64,000 nt of DNA from Crocosphaera sp. UHCC 0190 (GCF_034932065.1 NZ_JAYGHP010000012.1:1-64000), one strand, 5' to 3'. Positions 18,343 to 27,721 are shown, counted from the first letter of the stretch. Numbers and translations: made by a program. Notes: generated by a model from the sequence alone, not told the origin.

Positions 18343-19809
18343 ATGATGTTTGAAGACTTTTCTTTTCCCAAAAAAGGACAAGCCGAAGCGTTTTGGCTAT
18401 CACAGAAGATTTTAGGTGAAGTGAATTCAAGGTTCAACTACTACTTCAGTGAATTGATTTACAGAGTTAAATTTTCAGATTCTTTGAGTCCTAAAAAACA
18501 TATTTTAAGAAATCTTAATGGGGACATATTAATTAAGATCATTATATTTTTAATTAAGATAAAAACCCCAAAAAATATTACAGATAAATTTGATTTTGTC
18601 ATCAACCCATCATTTTGTACTTTTGCTCGTAAGCCAGAACAAGAATTACTCTGTAATCTTCTAGAACTACTCCTTCAGGAAGATTTTAAAATATGTGTAA
18701 TTTTTAGAGATGAGATAATACCCAGAACTATTAAAAAAAAGCTTATCAATACAAACATCCAAAACCTTTCATTTATTAATCCCGAAGATGACATTGAATC
18801 TCACAATAAGAAAATATTAAAATTTATCTCTAAAATAATAGCAAAGCTAGATTATAATTATATTGCTAATTTACTTGCTCAACATAAGATACATCTACAA
18901 CTTTCTTCTGATTTACTGCAAACTAAAATTTATACCATGTTGGCTTGGTTTTGGGTTGCTAGAAAAATTGAATTTGATATAGCAATTTTGCGAGTTGAGT
19001 GGGAAACTTATTCATTCCCAATTAAAGAAACAGCAAGATGGAGAGGTAAAAGAACTATAGCTTTCCAACATGGAGTTATTAGTCACACATTAGATGTTCC
19101 TGTTACTGTCAGCCGATTTCTTACATTTGGTGAACAGTCAGCTAAGTTTTTACAAGTATTGAATCAAGAGTTTTCTAGTATAACTGGACAGACCAATATT
19201 TGTAATGACTTCAGAGTTTGTGGAGCAATTATTGATGACATTAAAATTCAGACGAATAATTTTGAAAAACGGACTATTTTAATTCTTGATCAATCTGTGG
19301 ATAGAGCAGTTAAGTTTAACGGACTAAATTCTCAAATCAAAGCTCTTGAAATTCTACTTGAGAAGTTACTTATTCAGGCAGATATAGATAAAGTAATTAT
19401 TAGACCTCATCCAGAAGCTAAAATTTCTGATTTTTGGATTTGTTGTAAAAATAACTATCCAGAAAAATTGGAACTTTCACATTCTCAATTTAAACTTGAG
19501 ATGGATATTAATCGGAGTTCTGTAGCGATTGGTTTATTTAGCGGAGCTTTGGCCATTGCTGCTGCTAGTGGTTTGCCTAGTTATTGGCTTAGAACTCCCG
19601 ATTGTTACCATACCCCTGATTTAAGTTGCTTTGACGAGTTTGCTCTTTCCGAAAATCAAATTTTAGAAGATATTAAACAAATAATGTCCTCAGAAATGCT
19701 ATATTTGAAAAGGCAAGAAAGTACATTAAAAGTAAGTAAAGTATACTATAATGAAAACAAAAAAATAAGTTTAAATAGAAATTTTTTGAATCTTTTTTTA
19801 GAAAATTAA
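18343..19809 (+). CDS. Capsule-type glycosyltransferase-like protein
   Basis: The 488-residue protein has the C-terminal pattern of GT-B capsule/polysialyl-type transferases: FQHGVISH near residue 245, VIIRPHPEAK near 362, and FSGALAIAAASGLPSYW near 405, corresponding to the QHG, RPHP and S-x-AA-x-G-x-P elements that bind a nucleotide sugar. The N-terminal half is weakly conserved and rich in Lys/Ile. It heads the plus-strand glycan cluster, after a 94-bp spacer from the response regulator. Two adjacent ATGs (18343, 18346) could serve as start. Base composition is visibly more AT-rich than in flanking housekeeping genes, which suggests transfer. The family assignment is by motif only. Confidence 0.6.
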   Translation: MMFEDFSFPKKGQAEAFWLSQKILGEVNSRFNYYFSELIYRVKFSDSLSPKKHILRNLNGDILIKIIIFLIKIKTPKNITDKFDFVINPSFCTFARKPEQELLCNLLELLLQEDFKICVIFRDEIIPRTIKKKLINTNIQNLSFINPEDDIESHNKKILKFISKIIAKLDYNYIANLLAQHKIHLQLSSDLLQTKIYTMLAWFWVARKIEFDIAILRVEWETYSFPIKETARWRGKRTIAFQHGVISHTLDVPVTVSRFLTFGEQSAKFLQVLNQEFSSITGQTNICNDFRVCGAIIDDIKIQTNNFEKRTILILDQSVDRAVKFNGLNSQIKALEILLEKLLIQADIDKVIIRPHPEAKISDFWICCKNNYPEKLELSHSQFKLEMDINRSSVAIGLFSGALAIAAASGLPSYWLRTPDCYHTPDLSCFDEFALSENQILEDIKQIMSSEMLYLKRQESTLKVSKVYYNENKKISLNRNFLNLFLEN

Positions 19810-19890
19810 ATTCTGAATTTTCTGAGAAACATCTTCAAAAGCAAAAGTTACAATCTTAGTCAACTATTACTGAGTAATACCAAAATCACA

Positions 19891-20961
19891 ATGATTACTG
19901 TCTTAACCCTTTGTTCAGCCAATTATTTAGCACAAGCGAAAACTCTAGGGGATTCACTATTGTTTCATAATCCTAGCTATAAGTTTGTGATTGGATTAGT
20001 GGATAGAATTGATGATAAGCTAGATTCTTATTATTGGGAACCTTATGAGCTAATCGAGTTAGAGCAGATAGGAATTCCCGAACTTGATAAGATGAGCGAT
20101 AGGTATAATATTGTAGAACTTAATACAGCGGTCAAACCATTCTACATGGAATATCTTTATCAGCGTGATCCTAATATTGAATCGGTGATTTATTTAGATC
20201 CTGATATTTTTATTTACAATGATTTCAAAGATTTAGAAAATAAATTAAAGTCATACAATATCATCATAACACCCCATAGCTTTACGATGGATAATGCTGA
20301 TATCAATATTTACTATGAGAAAATAATGCTCAGAACAGGGTTATATAACTTGGGATTTATAGCAACAGCAAGAAGCGAAGAAACATTTAGATTGTTAAAC
20401 TGGTGGAAAAAAAGACTTGAAAAATATTGCTTTTATCAACCTGGTTCTGGATTATTTGTTGATCAAATTTGGGGAAACTTTATTCCTTTATATTTTGAGA
20501 AAGTTTACATTGAAAAGAACCCTGGTTATAATGTATGCTACTGGAATTTCTTTGAAAGAAGTCTTAGTTATTCAGACGATCAATATTGGGTTAATAGTGA
20601 AACAAAATTAACCTTTTTTCACTTTAGTGGATATAATCCATTAAAATCGGATAAAGTAGCAAGTAGAGGTTACTTAATACCAGAAAATTTTCAAGAAAAA
20701 GTTAAGCTTATCTATGAGAATTATAGACAAAAATTATTAGATAACAATTATGAAAACTTAATCAGACTAGAATGTTATTTCATCACAGAACAACAGAGGA
20801 GAAAGCTAGAGAAAACTAGACAGAAAGAAAATCAATTAAGTCAGGGAGAAAAATTTAATAAAAACCTCAAGGAAAACTTTAAACAACTTGTTTCTGGTCT
20901 TCCTAATCCCATGAAAAAAGTGTTAAAAAAAGTCAACACCCTAATTTTGGATAGTCTGTAA
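19891..20961 (+). CDS. Glycosyltransferase, GT-A fold with DPD motif
   Basis: The 356-residue protein starts ITVLTLCSANYLAQAKTL, the opening strand of GT8-like nucleotide-sugar transferases, and has VIYLDPDIFIYND near residue 108, a DxD metal/nucleotide-sugar motif. FFHFSGYNP near 246 is the usual C-terminal histidine motif. The last 80 residues are a basic, coiled-coil-like tail. It is a cytosolic enzyme probably acting at the membrane on glycan assembly; the sugar is unknown. It lies 81 bp after the capsule-type transferase gene and 22 bp before the next transferase gene, so the genes are probably co-transcribed. Confidence 0.75.
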   Translation: MITVLTLCSANYLAQAKTLGDSLLFHNPSYKFVIGLVDRIDDKLDSYYWEPYELIELEQIGIPELDKMSDRYNIVELNTAVKPFYMEYLYQRDPNIESVIYLDPDIFIYNDFKDLENKLKSYNIIITPHSFTMDNADINIYYEKIMLRTGLYNLGFIATARSEETFRLLNWWKKRLEKYCFYQPGSGLFVDQIWGNFIPLYFEKVYIEKNPGYNVCYWNFFERSLSYSDDQYWVNSETKLTFFHFSGYNPLKSDKVASRGYLIPENFQEKVKLIYENYRQKLLDNNYENLIRLECYFITEQQRRKLEKTRQKENQLSQGEKFNKNLKENFKQLVSGLPNPMKKVLKKVNTLILDSL

Positions 20962-20983
20962 TTGTCACTAAAACTTAATTATC

Positions 20984-21808
20984 ATGAATGAAAAACCATT
21001 AATTTCTGTGATCCTTTGTAACTATAATTATGGTAAGTTTATTGGAGAAGCGATTGATAGTGTATTAGCTCAAACTTATCCAAACTTTGAGCTAGTTATC
21101 GTCGATGATGGTTCAACAGATGATTCTAAAAAAGTAATTAACTCCTATAAAGATCATCGTATTCAGACAGTTTTTAAAGAAAATGGTGGACAAGCTTCTG
21201 CATTTAATGAGGGGTTTACTTTAGCGAAAGGGGAGATTATTTCTTTCCTAGATAGTGATGATTGGTGGAAACCAGAAAAACTAGAAATAATTGTTAAATG
21301 GCACAATTTTCTAGAAGGACGTTATGCAATACTTCAACATGGACTTGAGATCTGGTCAGATGGAAAAACAAAGCCATATAAGTTAGTTTTGCCAACAGGA
21401 GACTGCTTTGAAGAAATGAAAAGAACCAAAAATATTGATTTCTTTGTTCCGACATCAGGACTTTCTTTTCCTAAAAGTATCCTTGAAAAAATTTTTCCTC
21501 TACCAACAGAATTTCGGATTTGTGCAGACGCTTATATAATGAGAACAGCCTTTGTATTTGGTCTAGTTTACTCAATTCCTGATTACTTAAGTTTCTACCG
21601 AAAACATAACAACACAACTTTCAAAAATAAAAAATTTGACCATCAAGAATTCTTTAAAACCATTCTTTTTCCCAAACTTTATGAATTCTATAAGAATCAA
21701 GAACTTGATTATCCCCCTAATTTATTTGAAAAACAATTTAAACATCAGAAAAAAACCAGAAAAGTTGACCAATTACTTCAGAGAATAAAACTAATGTTGC
21801 AAGTTTAA
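20984..21808 (+). CDS. Family 2 glycosyltransferase
   Basis: The 274-residue protein has the GT2 signature: ISVILCNYNYGKFIGEAIDSVLAQT at the N-terminus (in two parts), VIVDDGSTDDS, AFNEGFTLAKGEIISFLDSDDWW with the metal-binding DSDD, and a C-terminal domain without membrane helices. It is an inverting transferase using a nucleotide-sugar donor. It follows the previous gene by 22 bp. GC content is low, like its upstream neighbours. Confidence 0.88.
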   Translation: MNEKPLISVILCNYNYGKFIGEAIDSVLAQTYPNFELVIVDDGSTDDSKKVINSYKDHRIQTVFKENGGQASAFNEGFTLAKGEIISFLDSDDWWKPEKLEIIVKWHNFLEGRYAILQHGLEIWSDGKTKPYKLVLPTGDCFEEMKRTKNIDFFVPTSGLSFPKSILEKIFPLPTEFRICADAYIMRTAFVFGLVYSIPDYLSFYRKHNNTTFKNKKFDHQEFFKTILFPKLYEFYKNQELDYPPNLFEKQFKHQKKTRKVDQLLQRIKLMLQV

Positions 21809-21891
21809 ATTAGCCCTTATCCAAAAATCTAGAAAAAATAGAGATAAATATGTTTCAATTGTAAAGTAAGATCAAAACAATAGAGGTTATC

Positions 21892-22725
21892 ATGCAATTT
21901 TCAGAGGAAACATTATTAGCGACCTATCCCTTTAAAAGTTCTAACCCTTTTTTAGTGGATGTAGGGGCGCATCAAGGGACTGTATCGACTCTTTTTGCCA
22001 AAAAAGGTTGGCAAGTGTTAGCCTTTGAACCAGAAGCCAAAAATAGGGCAGTATTTGAGCAAAAACTCAAAAGATTTGAACAAGTAACTTGTATTCCTAA
22101 AGCGGTTTCCAATATTGGGGGGGAGAAAGTTCCCTTCTATGTTAGTAATGAACACTACGGAATTCATTCTCTCAAACCTTGGCACGATACCCATCAATTA
22201 GCTTATGAAGTTGATACGGTAAGACTCGATGATGCTTTAGCAGAACAGCAAATTTCCTCGGTAACACTGCTTAAGATAGACATAGAAGGGGCTGATTTTT
22301 TTGCCCTAAAAGGGTTTGATTTTCAGAACTATTTTCCTGAACTGGTAATGACTGAGTTTATGGATGAGCGAACACAACCTAATTTTAGTTACACTCATCA
22401 TGATGTCGCTTTGTATATGAAAGAACGGGGCTACACTACGTTTATTTCTGAATGGCAAGCTATCAAAGAATATGGTCGAGAAGGGGTAAAAACTGACCCC
22501 CATGTTTGGATTCAATGTCTTCCTTATCCGCTTGATCATCAACCAGCATGGGGTAATCTAATATTTGTCCCCGATGGTGAGCAAGAAAAATTTCAAGTCA
22601 CTTTAGACACTTATTTAAAGGAACTACGCCAATTACAAAAAGCTCAGAAAATCACTCAACTGCGCCAAAATATCAAAAATATTCCTGGGGTTCAACGCTT
22701 ATATAATTTCATCAAAGGTCGTTAA
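21892..22725 (+). CDS. FkbM-family methyltransferase
   Basis: The 277-residue protein carries the SAM-binding motif DVGAHQGTVSTLFAK near residue 24, VLAFEPEAKN as motif II, and LLKIDIEGADFFALKG as the FkbM motif. FkbM proteins O-methylate sugars or other small hydroxyl groups. In a glycan cluster the likely substrate is a sugar residue of the surface polymer, where methylation often caps the chain. The ATG at 21892 is preceded by GAGGTTATC, a moderate ribosome site. Its composition is less AT-rich than that of the three genes before it. Confidence 0.88.
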   Translation: MQFSEETLLATYPFKSSNPFLVDVGAHQGTVSTLFAKKGWQVLAFEPEAKNRAVFEQKLKRFEQVTCIPKAVSNIGGEKVPFYVSNEHYGIHSLKPWHDTHQLAYEVDTVRLDDALAEQQISSVTLLKIDIEGADFFALKGFDFQNYFPELVMTEFMDERTQPNFSYTHHDVALYMKERGYTTFISEWQAIKEYGREGVKTDPHVWIQCLPYPLDHQPAWGNLIFVPDGEQEKFQVTLDTYLKELRQLQKAQKITQLRQNIKNIPGVQRLYNFIKGR

Positions 22726-22771
22726 CTGTCAAAATAGTAGAAACCGTGAGCATCCATTAAGGATTAAGAAA

Positions 22772-23743
22772 ATGTCTAAAGTATCTATCGTCATTCGCTG
22801 TTACAATGAAGAACAACATATTGGTCGATTACTTAGCGGTTTGATACAGCAAACAACCCAAGATTTAGAGATTATTGTGGTTGACTCTGGTTCCACAGAT
22901 AGCACTGTTTCAATTGCCTCTCGTTATCCCATCAAACTATTATCAATTAAGCCGGAAGATTTTTCTTTTGGACGGGCCCTTAATTTGGGGTGTCAAGCAG
23001 CAACAGGAGAATTTATTGTCATTGTCAGCGCGCACGTTTATCCTGAATATCAAGACTGGTTAGAAAAATTAATTGCCCCTTTTGATGATCCCGATATTGC
23101 CCTAACCTATGGAAAACAAAGAGGAAATGAAACCACAAAATATGCAGAACAACAAATTTTTATGACTTGGTTTCCTGATCATCAAACTATTGTTGATCAA
23201 ACTCATGCTTTTTGTAATAATGCTAATGCTGCTATTCGGCGATCGCTTTGGAAACAAATTCCCTATGATGAAAGTTTAACAGGATTGGAAGATTTAGATT
23301 GGGCTAAAAAAGCGATTTCTTTAGGATATCGTATTACTTATGTCCCCGAAGCAGAAATTATTCATGTTCATGATGAAACCCCTAAACGGATTTATAATCG
23401 TTACCGTCGAGAAGCGATCGCTCTTAAAAATATCTATCCCCAAGAACATTTTTATTTTCGGGATTTCTTGCGTTTATTTATCACAAACTTAATTAGTGAT
23501 TATTTTCATGCTTGGCATGATAGAGTATTGCTAGAAAATTTTTTTTCAATTCCCATCTTTCGGTTAATGCAATTTTGGGGAACTTATCAAGGGTTTACAC
23601 AACAAGGAAATATTAATATTAAACTTAAGGAAACTTTTTATTATCCTCGTCGTTTATCTCGTCAAAATAAGTCATCCCAATTGGATAATAACCGTCCAAC
23701 AATTGACTATTCTAATCAGTCAAAACCCCTAGAAAAAATTTAG
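22772..23743 (+). CDS. Family 2 glycosyltransferase, rhamnosyltransferase-like
   Basis: The 323-residue GT2 enzyme shows VSIVIRCYNEEQHIGRLL, IIVVDSGSTDST, GRALNLGCQAATGEFIVIVSAH (the DxD position is SAH, a known variant), NNANAAIRRSLW, LTGLEDLDWAKKA and a VHDE motif. The GLEDLDWAKK segment is the acceptor-binding part of many rhamnosyl- and related transferases. It is preceded by a 46-bp spacer and closely followed by the cyclase gene. Substrate unknown. Confidence 0.88.
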   Translation: MSKVSIVIRCYNEEQHIGRLLSGLIQQTTQDLEIIVVDSGSTDSTVSIASRYPIKLLSIKPEDFSFGRALNLGCQAATGEFIVIVSAHVYPEYQDWLEKLIAPFDDPDIALTYGKQRGNETTKYAEQQIFMTWFPDHQTIVDQTHAFCNNANAAIRRSLWKQIPYDESLTGLEDLDWAKKAISLGYRITYVPEAEIIHVHDETPKRIYNRYRREAIALKNIYPQEHFYFRDFLRLFITNLISDYFHAWHDRVLLENFFSIPIFRLMQFWGTYQGFTQQGNINIKLKETFYYPRRLSRQNKSSQLDNNRPTIDYSNQSKPLEKI

Positions 23744-23762
23744 TAATCTAAGGAGAATAATT

Positions 23763-24398
23763 TTGCCTAACTATATTGATGTTTCCGTGCCTGTTTCCCC
23801 TGAATTACCCAGTTGGCCAGGTAGTCCCCCTGTTAAGTTTAGCCGTGATTTAGATTTAGAAAAAGGGGATATTGCCAATGACACCAGTATTCAGTTTAGT
23901 GTCCATACAGGAACCCATATTGATGCTCCTTTACATTTTGTTAAAGGGGGAAATAGTGTCGATCAAGTATCTTTAGAGATATTAATTGGTAAAGTTTATG
24001 TGGCTGATTTATCTACCGTTGATGTGATTACAACGGAAACCCTTGAAGGGTTAGACTTACCCACGGGAATTGAGCGGTTATTATTGAAGACCAAAAACTC
24101 CCAATTATGGGAGAATAAAGTGAGAGAGTTTAACCGTGATTTTGTGGCAATTACCGCCGATGCAGCCCAATGGTTAGTGAATCAAGGCATTAAATTAGTT
24201 GGCATTGATTATCTGTCCATTCAACGCTTTTATGATGGGCCAGAAACTCACCAAATTTTATTACAATCATCTGTGGTTATTATCGAAGGACTAAACTTAA
24301 CTAATGTGTCTGCGGGAGTCTATGAATTAATCTGTTTACCCATTAAATTAGCCGGAGTAGAAGGTGCGCCAGCTAGAGTAATTTTACAAAAAATTTGA
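23763..24398 (+). CDS. Cyclase-family (kynurenine formamidase-like) metal hydrolase
   Basis: The 211-residue protein has the Cyclase-family signature HTGTHIDAPLHF near residue 50, whose His and Asp residues bind metal, plus VGIDYLSIQ and LTNVSAGVYELICLP. TTG at 23763 is the start: AAGGAG lies 8 bases upstream, and the protein then begins like its relatives (LPNYIDVSVPVSPELP). Members hydrolyse N-formylkynurenine or similar amides or lactones; the substrate here is not known. It may be part of the glycan operon (19 bp after the transferase) or simply adjacent. Its 3' end converges with the DUF115 gene, 15 bp apart. Confidence 0.85.
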   Translation: MPNYIDVSVPVSPELPSWPGSPPVKFSRDLDLEKGDIANDTSIQFSVHTGTHIDAPLHFVKGGNSVDQVSLEILIGKVYVADLSTVDVITTETLEGLDLPTGIERLLLKTKNSQLWENKVREFNRDFVAITADAAQWLVNQGIKLVGIDYLSIQRFYDGPETHQILLQSSVVIIEGLNLTNVSAGVYELICLPIKLAGVEGAPARVILQKI

Positions 24399-24413
24399 AT
24401 CACTATGGAGTCT

Positions 24414-25256
24414 TTATTTTTTATTACACATACTTAAGGCTTCTTCATAGGAAATCTTCGGAAAAATGTCTAATTTCCCGTCAACTGTGGCATCATAAAT
24501 AATGCGGCCAGAACGTTCATAATTAAATTTAGCGATTCGATAGGACAATTCCGAGCCTTCTAAATCAGGTAATTGCCATTCCTTATTAGCAAAATAATTA
24601 GGACTAAAATGATTCATATCATCCCCTTTTAATGTTTGCTTTTCATTGGGTTTTCCAACAGCTTTAAAATTATGATCTACCCCAATTAAAAAAACTTGCT
24701 TAAAGCCCATATAAAAAGCAATTTGCATTGCGACATAAGTCACTGTATAGCCTTCGTTAATTTTCTGGGCAATATTAGATGAAAAATGACAAGTTGATGA
24801 GGTGAGAACAAAATAAAGATTGTCGGGAATGTTTAAGGAATTTTCTTGCTTTTTGCGATATTCACAAAAGGATTTAAAAGAGAGAAATGAAGGACAAGAA
24901 AGGGCAGTAAAATTGTTAACACTTTGTTCAATCACTAAAGGATTAACAGACACATGATAACTTAAGTTTAAATTGACTTTTTCAAAGATTAAATAAATCT
25001 TATTAAGTCCAAAAGTATGAACCTCTTTTAAAGGATTAAGATCCATTTGATTGAGGGATGGGCCATTACCAATAATAAAACAACTTTCTCCTCGATGACA
25101 ATTTTTAAATTGTTGTAACCGTTTAGAGTGTTTTAGGTACCATTCATAATACTCTGCTCTTTCAATTCCATAATCGTAAACATCATGGCTATAATTAAGG
25201 GCTAATCTTACTCTCTCTTTGAGGGGTTCAAGGCTTTTGCTTAATATGGTATTCAT
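24414..25256 (-). CDS. DUF115 / MptE-like putative glycosyltransferase
   Basis: The 280-residue protein has ESCFIIGNGPSLNQMDL near residue 57, TFGLNKIYLIF, and VTYVAMQIAFYMGFKQVFLIGVDHNF near 170-195. These are hallmarks of DUF115 (6-hydroxymethylpterin pyrophosphokinase-like fold), which in bacteria is often found in glycan or flagellin glycosylation (Maf/Cst-like) loci and is related to sialyltransferase-type folds. With a CMP-sugar synthetase in the same operon, a CMP-sugar-using transferase is the attractive reading, but that is inference. It is the last gene of the four-gene minus-strand cassette, 38 bp after the SDR gene. Confidence 0.75.
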   Translation of the reverse strand: MNTILSKSLEPLKERVRLALNYSHDVYDYGIERAEYYEWYLKHSKRLQQFKNCHRGESCFIIGNGPSLNQMDLNPLKEVHTFGLNKIYLIFEKVNLNLSYHVSVNPLVIEQSVNNFTALSCPSFLSFKSFCEYRKKQENSLNIPDNLYFVLTSSTCHFSSNIAQKINEGYTVTYVAMQIAFYMGFKQVFLIGVDHNFKAVGKPNEKQTLKGDDMNHFSPNYFANKEWQLPDLEGSELSYRIAKFNYERSGRIIYDATVDGKLDIFPKISYEEALSMCNKK

Positions 25257-25294
25257 GGGTTAATCTTTGCTTGGTTGGTTAATAATAATAAACT

Positions 25295-26032
25295 TTATTC
25301 TGTACTTAATCTAATGGTTGCTCCTCCATCTACAACTAAAGTTTGACCTGTCATAAATGAAGACATTTCATGACTAATTAAAAAGAAGATTCCTTGAGCA
25401 ATTTCTGAGGGTTTCCCTACTCTACCAATCACCGTTTTAGCCGCTAATTGATTCATTAACTCATCCACATTATTGCCTGAAAGATGACCCCTTTCTAACC
25501 CAGATTTTAACATGGGAGTATCCACAGCCCCTGGTAAAATTGCATTGACGCGGATCTGATCTTTCGCCCATTCAATGGCTAAAGCACGGGTAAACGCCAC
25601 TAACCCCCCCTTACTCGCAGCATAGGCCGCAATATTGGCCGAGGTGGCGATCGCATGAACAGAACTCACATTGACCAAACTCCCCTGACTGGCTTTTAAT
25701 AAGGGATAGGCCGCTTTAGCGAATAAAAATGCTGACCGCAAATTCACCGTCATCACCTGATCCCATTCTGTCACATCCATCTCAACCAGAGGTTTACAAA
25801 TTTGCACGGCTGCATTATTGATTAACCCGTCTACTCTATCAAGTTTCTGCACCACTGACGCAATTTGAGTCTCATCAGAGACATCCGTTATTATATAATC
25901 ATCAATATCGGTCAATTGGACATTTTTTTGACGATCTACCCCAATTACTAACCATCCTTGATGGGTAAAATATTGGGCCGTTGCTTGGCCAATACCTCCC
26001 GCGACTCCGGTAATTAAAACAACAGGTTTCAT
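25295..26032 (-). CDS. Short-chain dehydrogenase/reductase
   Basis: The 245-residue SDR is complete: cofactor loop TGVAGGIGQATA (about 8-19), NNAA near 82, catalytic Ser in VSSVHA, YAASKGG with catalytic Tyr/Lys near 147-151, and a typical tail GQTLVVDGGAT. The Asp-like residue after strand 2 (GVDRQ) suggests NAD(H). It shares ATGA with the stop of the upstream hydroxyacid dehydrogenase gene, so the two are translationally coupled. In this cassette it probably oxidises or reduces a sugar or ulosonic-acid intermediate. Confidence 0.9.
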   Translation of the reverse strand: MKPVVLITGVAGGIGQATAQYFTHQGWLVIGVDRQKNVQLTDIDDYIITDVSDETQIASVVQKLDRVDGLINNAAVQICKPLVEMDVTEWDQVMTVNLRSAFLFAKAAYPLLKASQGSLVNVSSVHAIATSANIAAYAASKGGLVAFTRALAIEWAKDQIRVNAILPGAVDTPMLKSGLERGHLSGNNVDELMNQLAAKTVIGRVGKPSEIAQGIFFLISHEMSSFMTGQTLVVDGGATIRLSTE

Positions 26033-26988
26033 GAGTTTTCCTCAGCAGCGCGTTTTAAATCTCGCACTAAATTATCAATGGCAATTTGATTAACTCGTAG
26101 CACAGCTTCTCTGGTATTAGAACCGTTATGACTGCCCATAATTACCTGTTCATAGTTTACCAAAGGATTCTCGGTGGTCATGGGTTCCGACTCAAAAACA
26201 TCGAGGGCGGCTTTAGCTATTTTACCACTATCTAAGGCAGAGATGAGAGCTTTTTCATCTACAATGGGGCCGCGAGCAACATTCACTAACCATGTGCCAT
26301 CTTTCATCAGGTTAAATGCTTTTTCATTCAACAAATGATGGTTTTCTGGGGTTAAATTGCAGGCTAAAACAATACAGTCTGCTTCTTGAAATAATTCGTC
26401 TAAATCAACTTGTTTTAAGTTAATTTCTTGACATAATTTTTCATCAATTGGGCGCACATCATAACCTAATAAATTCATACCCATGACATGAAACCGACGA
26501 GCGATCGCCGCTCCAATACTACCCACCCCAATAATACCCGCAACCTTACCCCGTAAAGAAGTGCCTTGAATTTTTAGCCAGTTTCCTTGACGGACTGCTG
26601 CATCAATTTTATGTAATTGTCGTGCCAGTAATAGGGTATAACTAAGAGCGACATCGGCTACTTCATCCCCAAAAACATTGGGGGTATTTGAAGTATAAAT
26701 TCCTAAATTTTTAGCGGCTTTTAAATCAATAGCATCGACTCCAATACCCCATTTAGCTAAGACTTTTAATTTGCCTTTTTTACCGATTTCTAACACTTTC
26801 GCACTAAAGGGATCATCACCAGCAATCACACCATCAAAATCAGCAATAATTTGACAAAGTTCCTCTTCACTAAGTTGTTGAACAATGTTGGGAGTGACAA
26901 CTTCAAGATTTTCCAGTTTAAAGCGTTCTTGACAGCTATCAATCGAGGCCAACATGGGGGGACAAGTAATCAGAATTTTCCAAGTCAT
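26029..26988 (-). CDS. D-2-hydroxyacid (phosphoglycerate-type) dehydrogenase
   Basis: The 319-residue enzyme has the family order: catalytic-domain strands, then GKVAGIIGVGSIGAAIARR (NAD-binding), LLGYDVRP, VNVARGPIVDEKAL with the catalytic arginine, ALDVFESEP with glutamate, and GSHNGSNT, where the usual catalytic HxG(A) motif is SHNGS. It oxidises 2-hydroxyacids or reduces 2-ketoacids. Inside a glycan cassette the substrate may be a sugar acid, not 3-phosphoglycerate, and it lacks the C-terminal ACT/ASB domains of full SerA. It overlaps the SDR gene by 4 bp and follows the CMP-sugar synthetase gene by 37 bp. Confidence 0.88.
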   Translation of the reverse strand: MTWKILITCPPMLASIDSCQERFKLENLEVVTPNIVQQLSEEELCQIIADFDGVIAGDDPFSAKVLEIGKKGKLKVLAKWGIGVDAIDLKAAKNLGIYTSNTPNVFGDEVADVALSYTLLLARQLHKIDAAVRQGNWLKIQGTSLRGKVAGIIGVGSIGAAIARRFHVMGMNLLGYDVRPIDEKLCQEINLKQVDLDELFQEADCIVLACNLTPENHHLLNEKAFNLMKDGTWLVNVARGPIVDEKALISALDSGKIAKAALDVFESEPMTTENPLVNYEQVIMGSHNGSNTREAVLRVNQIAIDNLVRDLKRAAEENS

Positions 26989-27025
26989 CTGAGTTATAAT
27001 TGTTTAATTGGATTATTTTTTATTG

Positions 27026-27721
27026 TTAATCATTAGTGGCTTTTTGTCTAGTCTGATAGAGTAATTCCGCAATCCGAAAATCTACCTCTTCATCTATGTC
27101 CCAAGCTTCATCTCGTTCAATTTCAATCATGAGAGGTTTATAACCAATCCGATTTTTTCTCTCTTCTAAGATAGTTTTAGTAAAGATATAGAGATTAGAA
27201 TTCTCTTCATAAACTGGGGGTAGATCTTGGGTTCTTAGTAAAACATTTGGATCATGATTCATCGCTTTACCCTCTGCATCATATAAGCGGGTTTGTAAAC
27301 GAGTTACCCCAAATAAACTATCATAGTCAGGACTTTTAAAAAATAAATCAATTGCTTTAGAAATCGTTGTCGATTTTAATAAAGGGTTAGTGCTGTGGGT
27401 TTGTAAATAATAATCTGCGGGAACTTGCGCCACAGAATTCAGTAAAACATCATTCATGGGAGTCATTCCAGATCTTAAATGTTCGGGACGTAAAATAACT
27501 TTTACTGCAGGAAAATTTTGCTGAGCATCTTCAATTATATTTGGACTATCCGTATCAATACAAACTTGAGTAATCTGAGGACAGTTGAGTAAACTTTCAA
27601 CCACATAATGATAAAGGGGTTTTCCCGCAAAAAGACGGTAATTTTTGCCAATGACTCGCTCACTAGAGTGACGCATGGGAACAAAAGCGACAATCGTTGG
27701 TTGTGGTGAATTAGCAGCCAT
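27026..27721 (-). CDS. Acylneuraminate cytidylyltransferase-family CMP-sugar synthetase
   Basis: The 231-residue protein begins with IVAFVPMRHSSERVIGKNYR, the nucleotide-binding loop of CMP-sialic-acid/CMP-Kdo synthetases. It then has GKPLYHYVVESLL, VCIDTDSPNI, PADYYLQTHSTNPLLK and a DIDEEVDFRIAE metal site. The usual R-x-GSK-x-(L/I) loop is altered to HSSERVIGKN. It should activate an acidic nine- or eight-carbon sugar as a CMP derivative. It is the first gene of the minus-strand cassette. The Kdo pathway enzyme KdsB is a different subfamily; a true sialic acid is not implied. Confidence 0.85.
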   Translation of the reverse strand: MAANSPQPTIVAFVPMRHSSERVIGKNYRLFAGKPLYHYVVESLLNCPQITQVCIDTDSPNIIEDAQQNFPAVKVILRPEHLRSGMTPMNDVLLNSVAQVPADYYLQTHSTNPLLKSTTISKAIDLFFKSPDYDSLFGVTRLQTRLYDAEGKAMNHDPNVLLRTQDLPPVYEENSNLYIFTKTILEERKNRIGYKPLMIEIERDEAWDIDEEVDFRIAELLYQTRQKATND

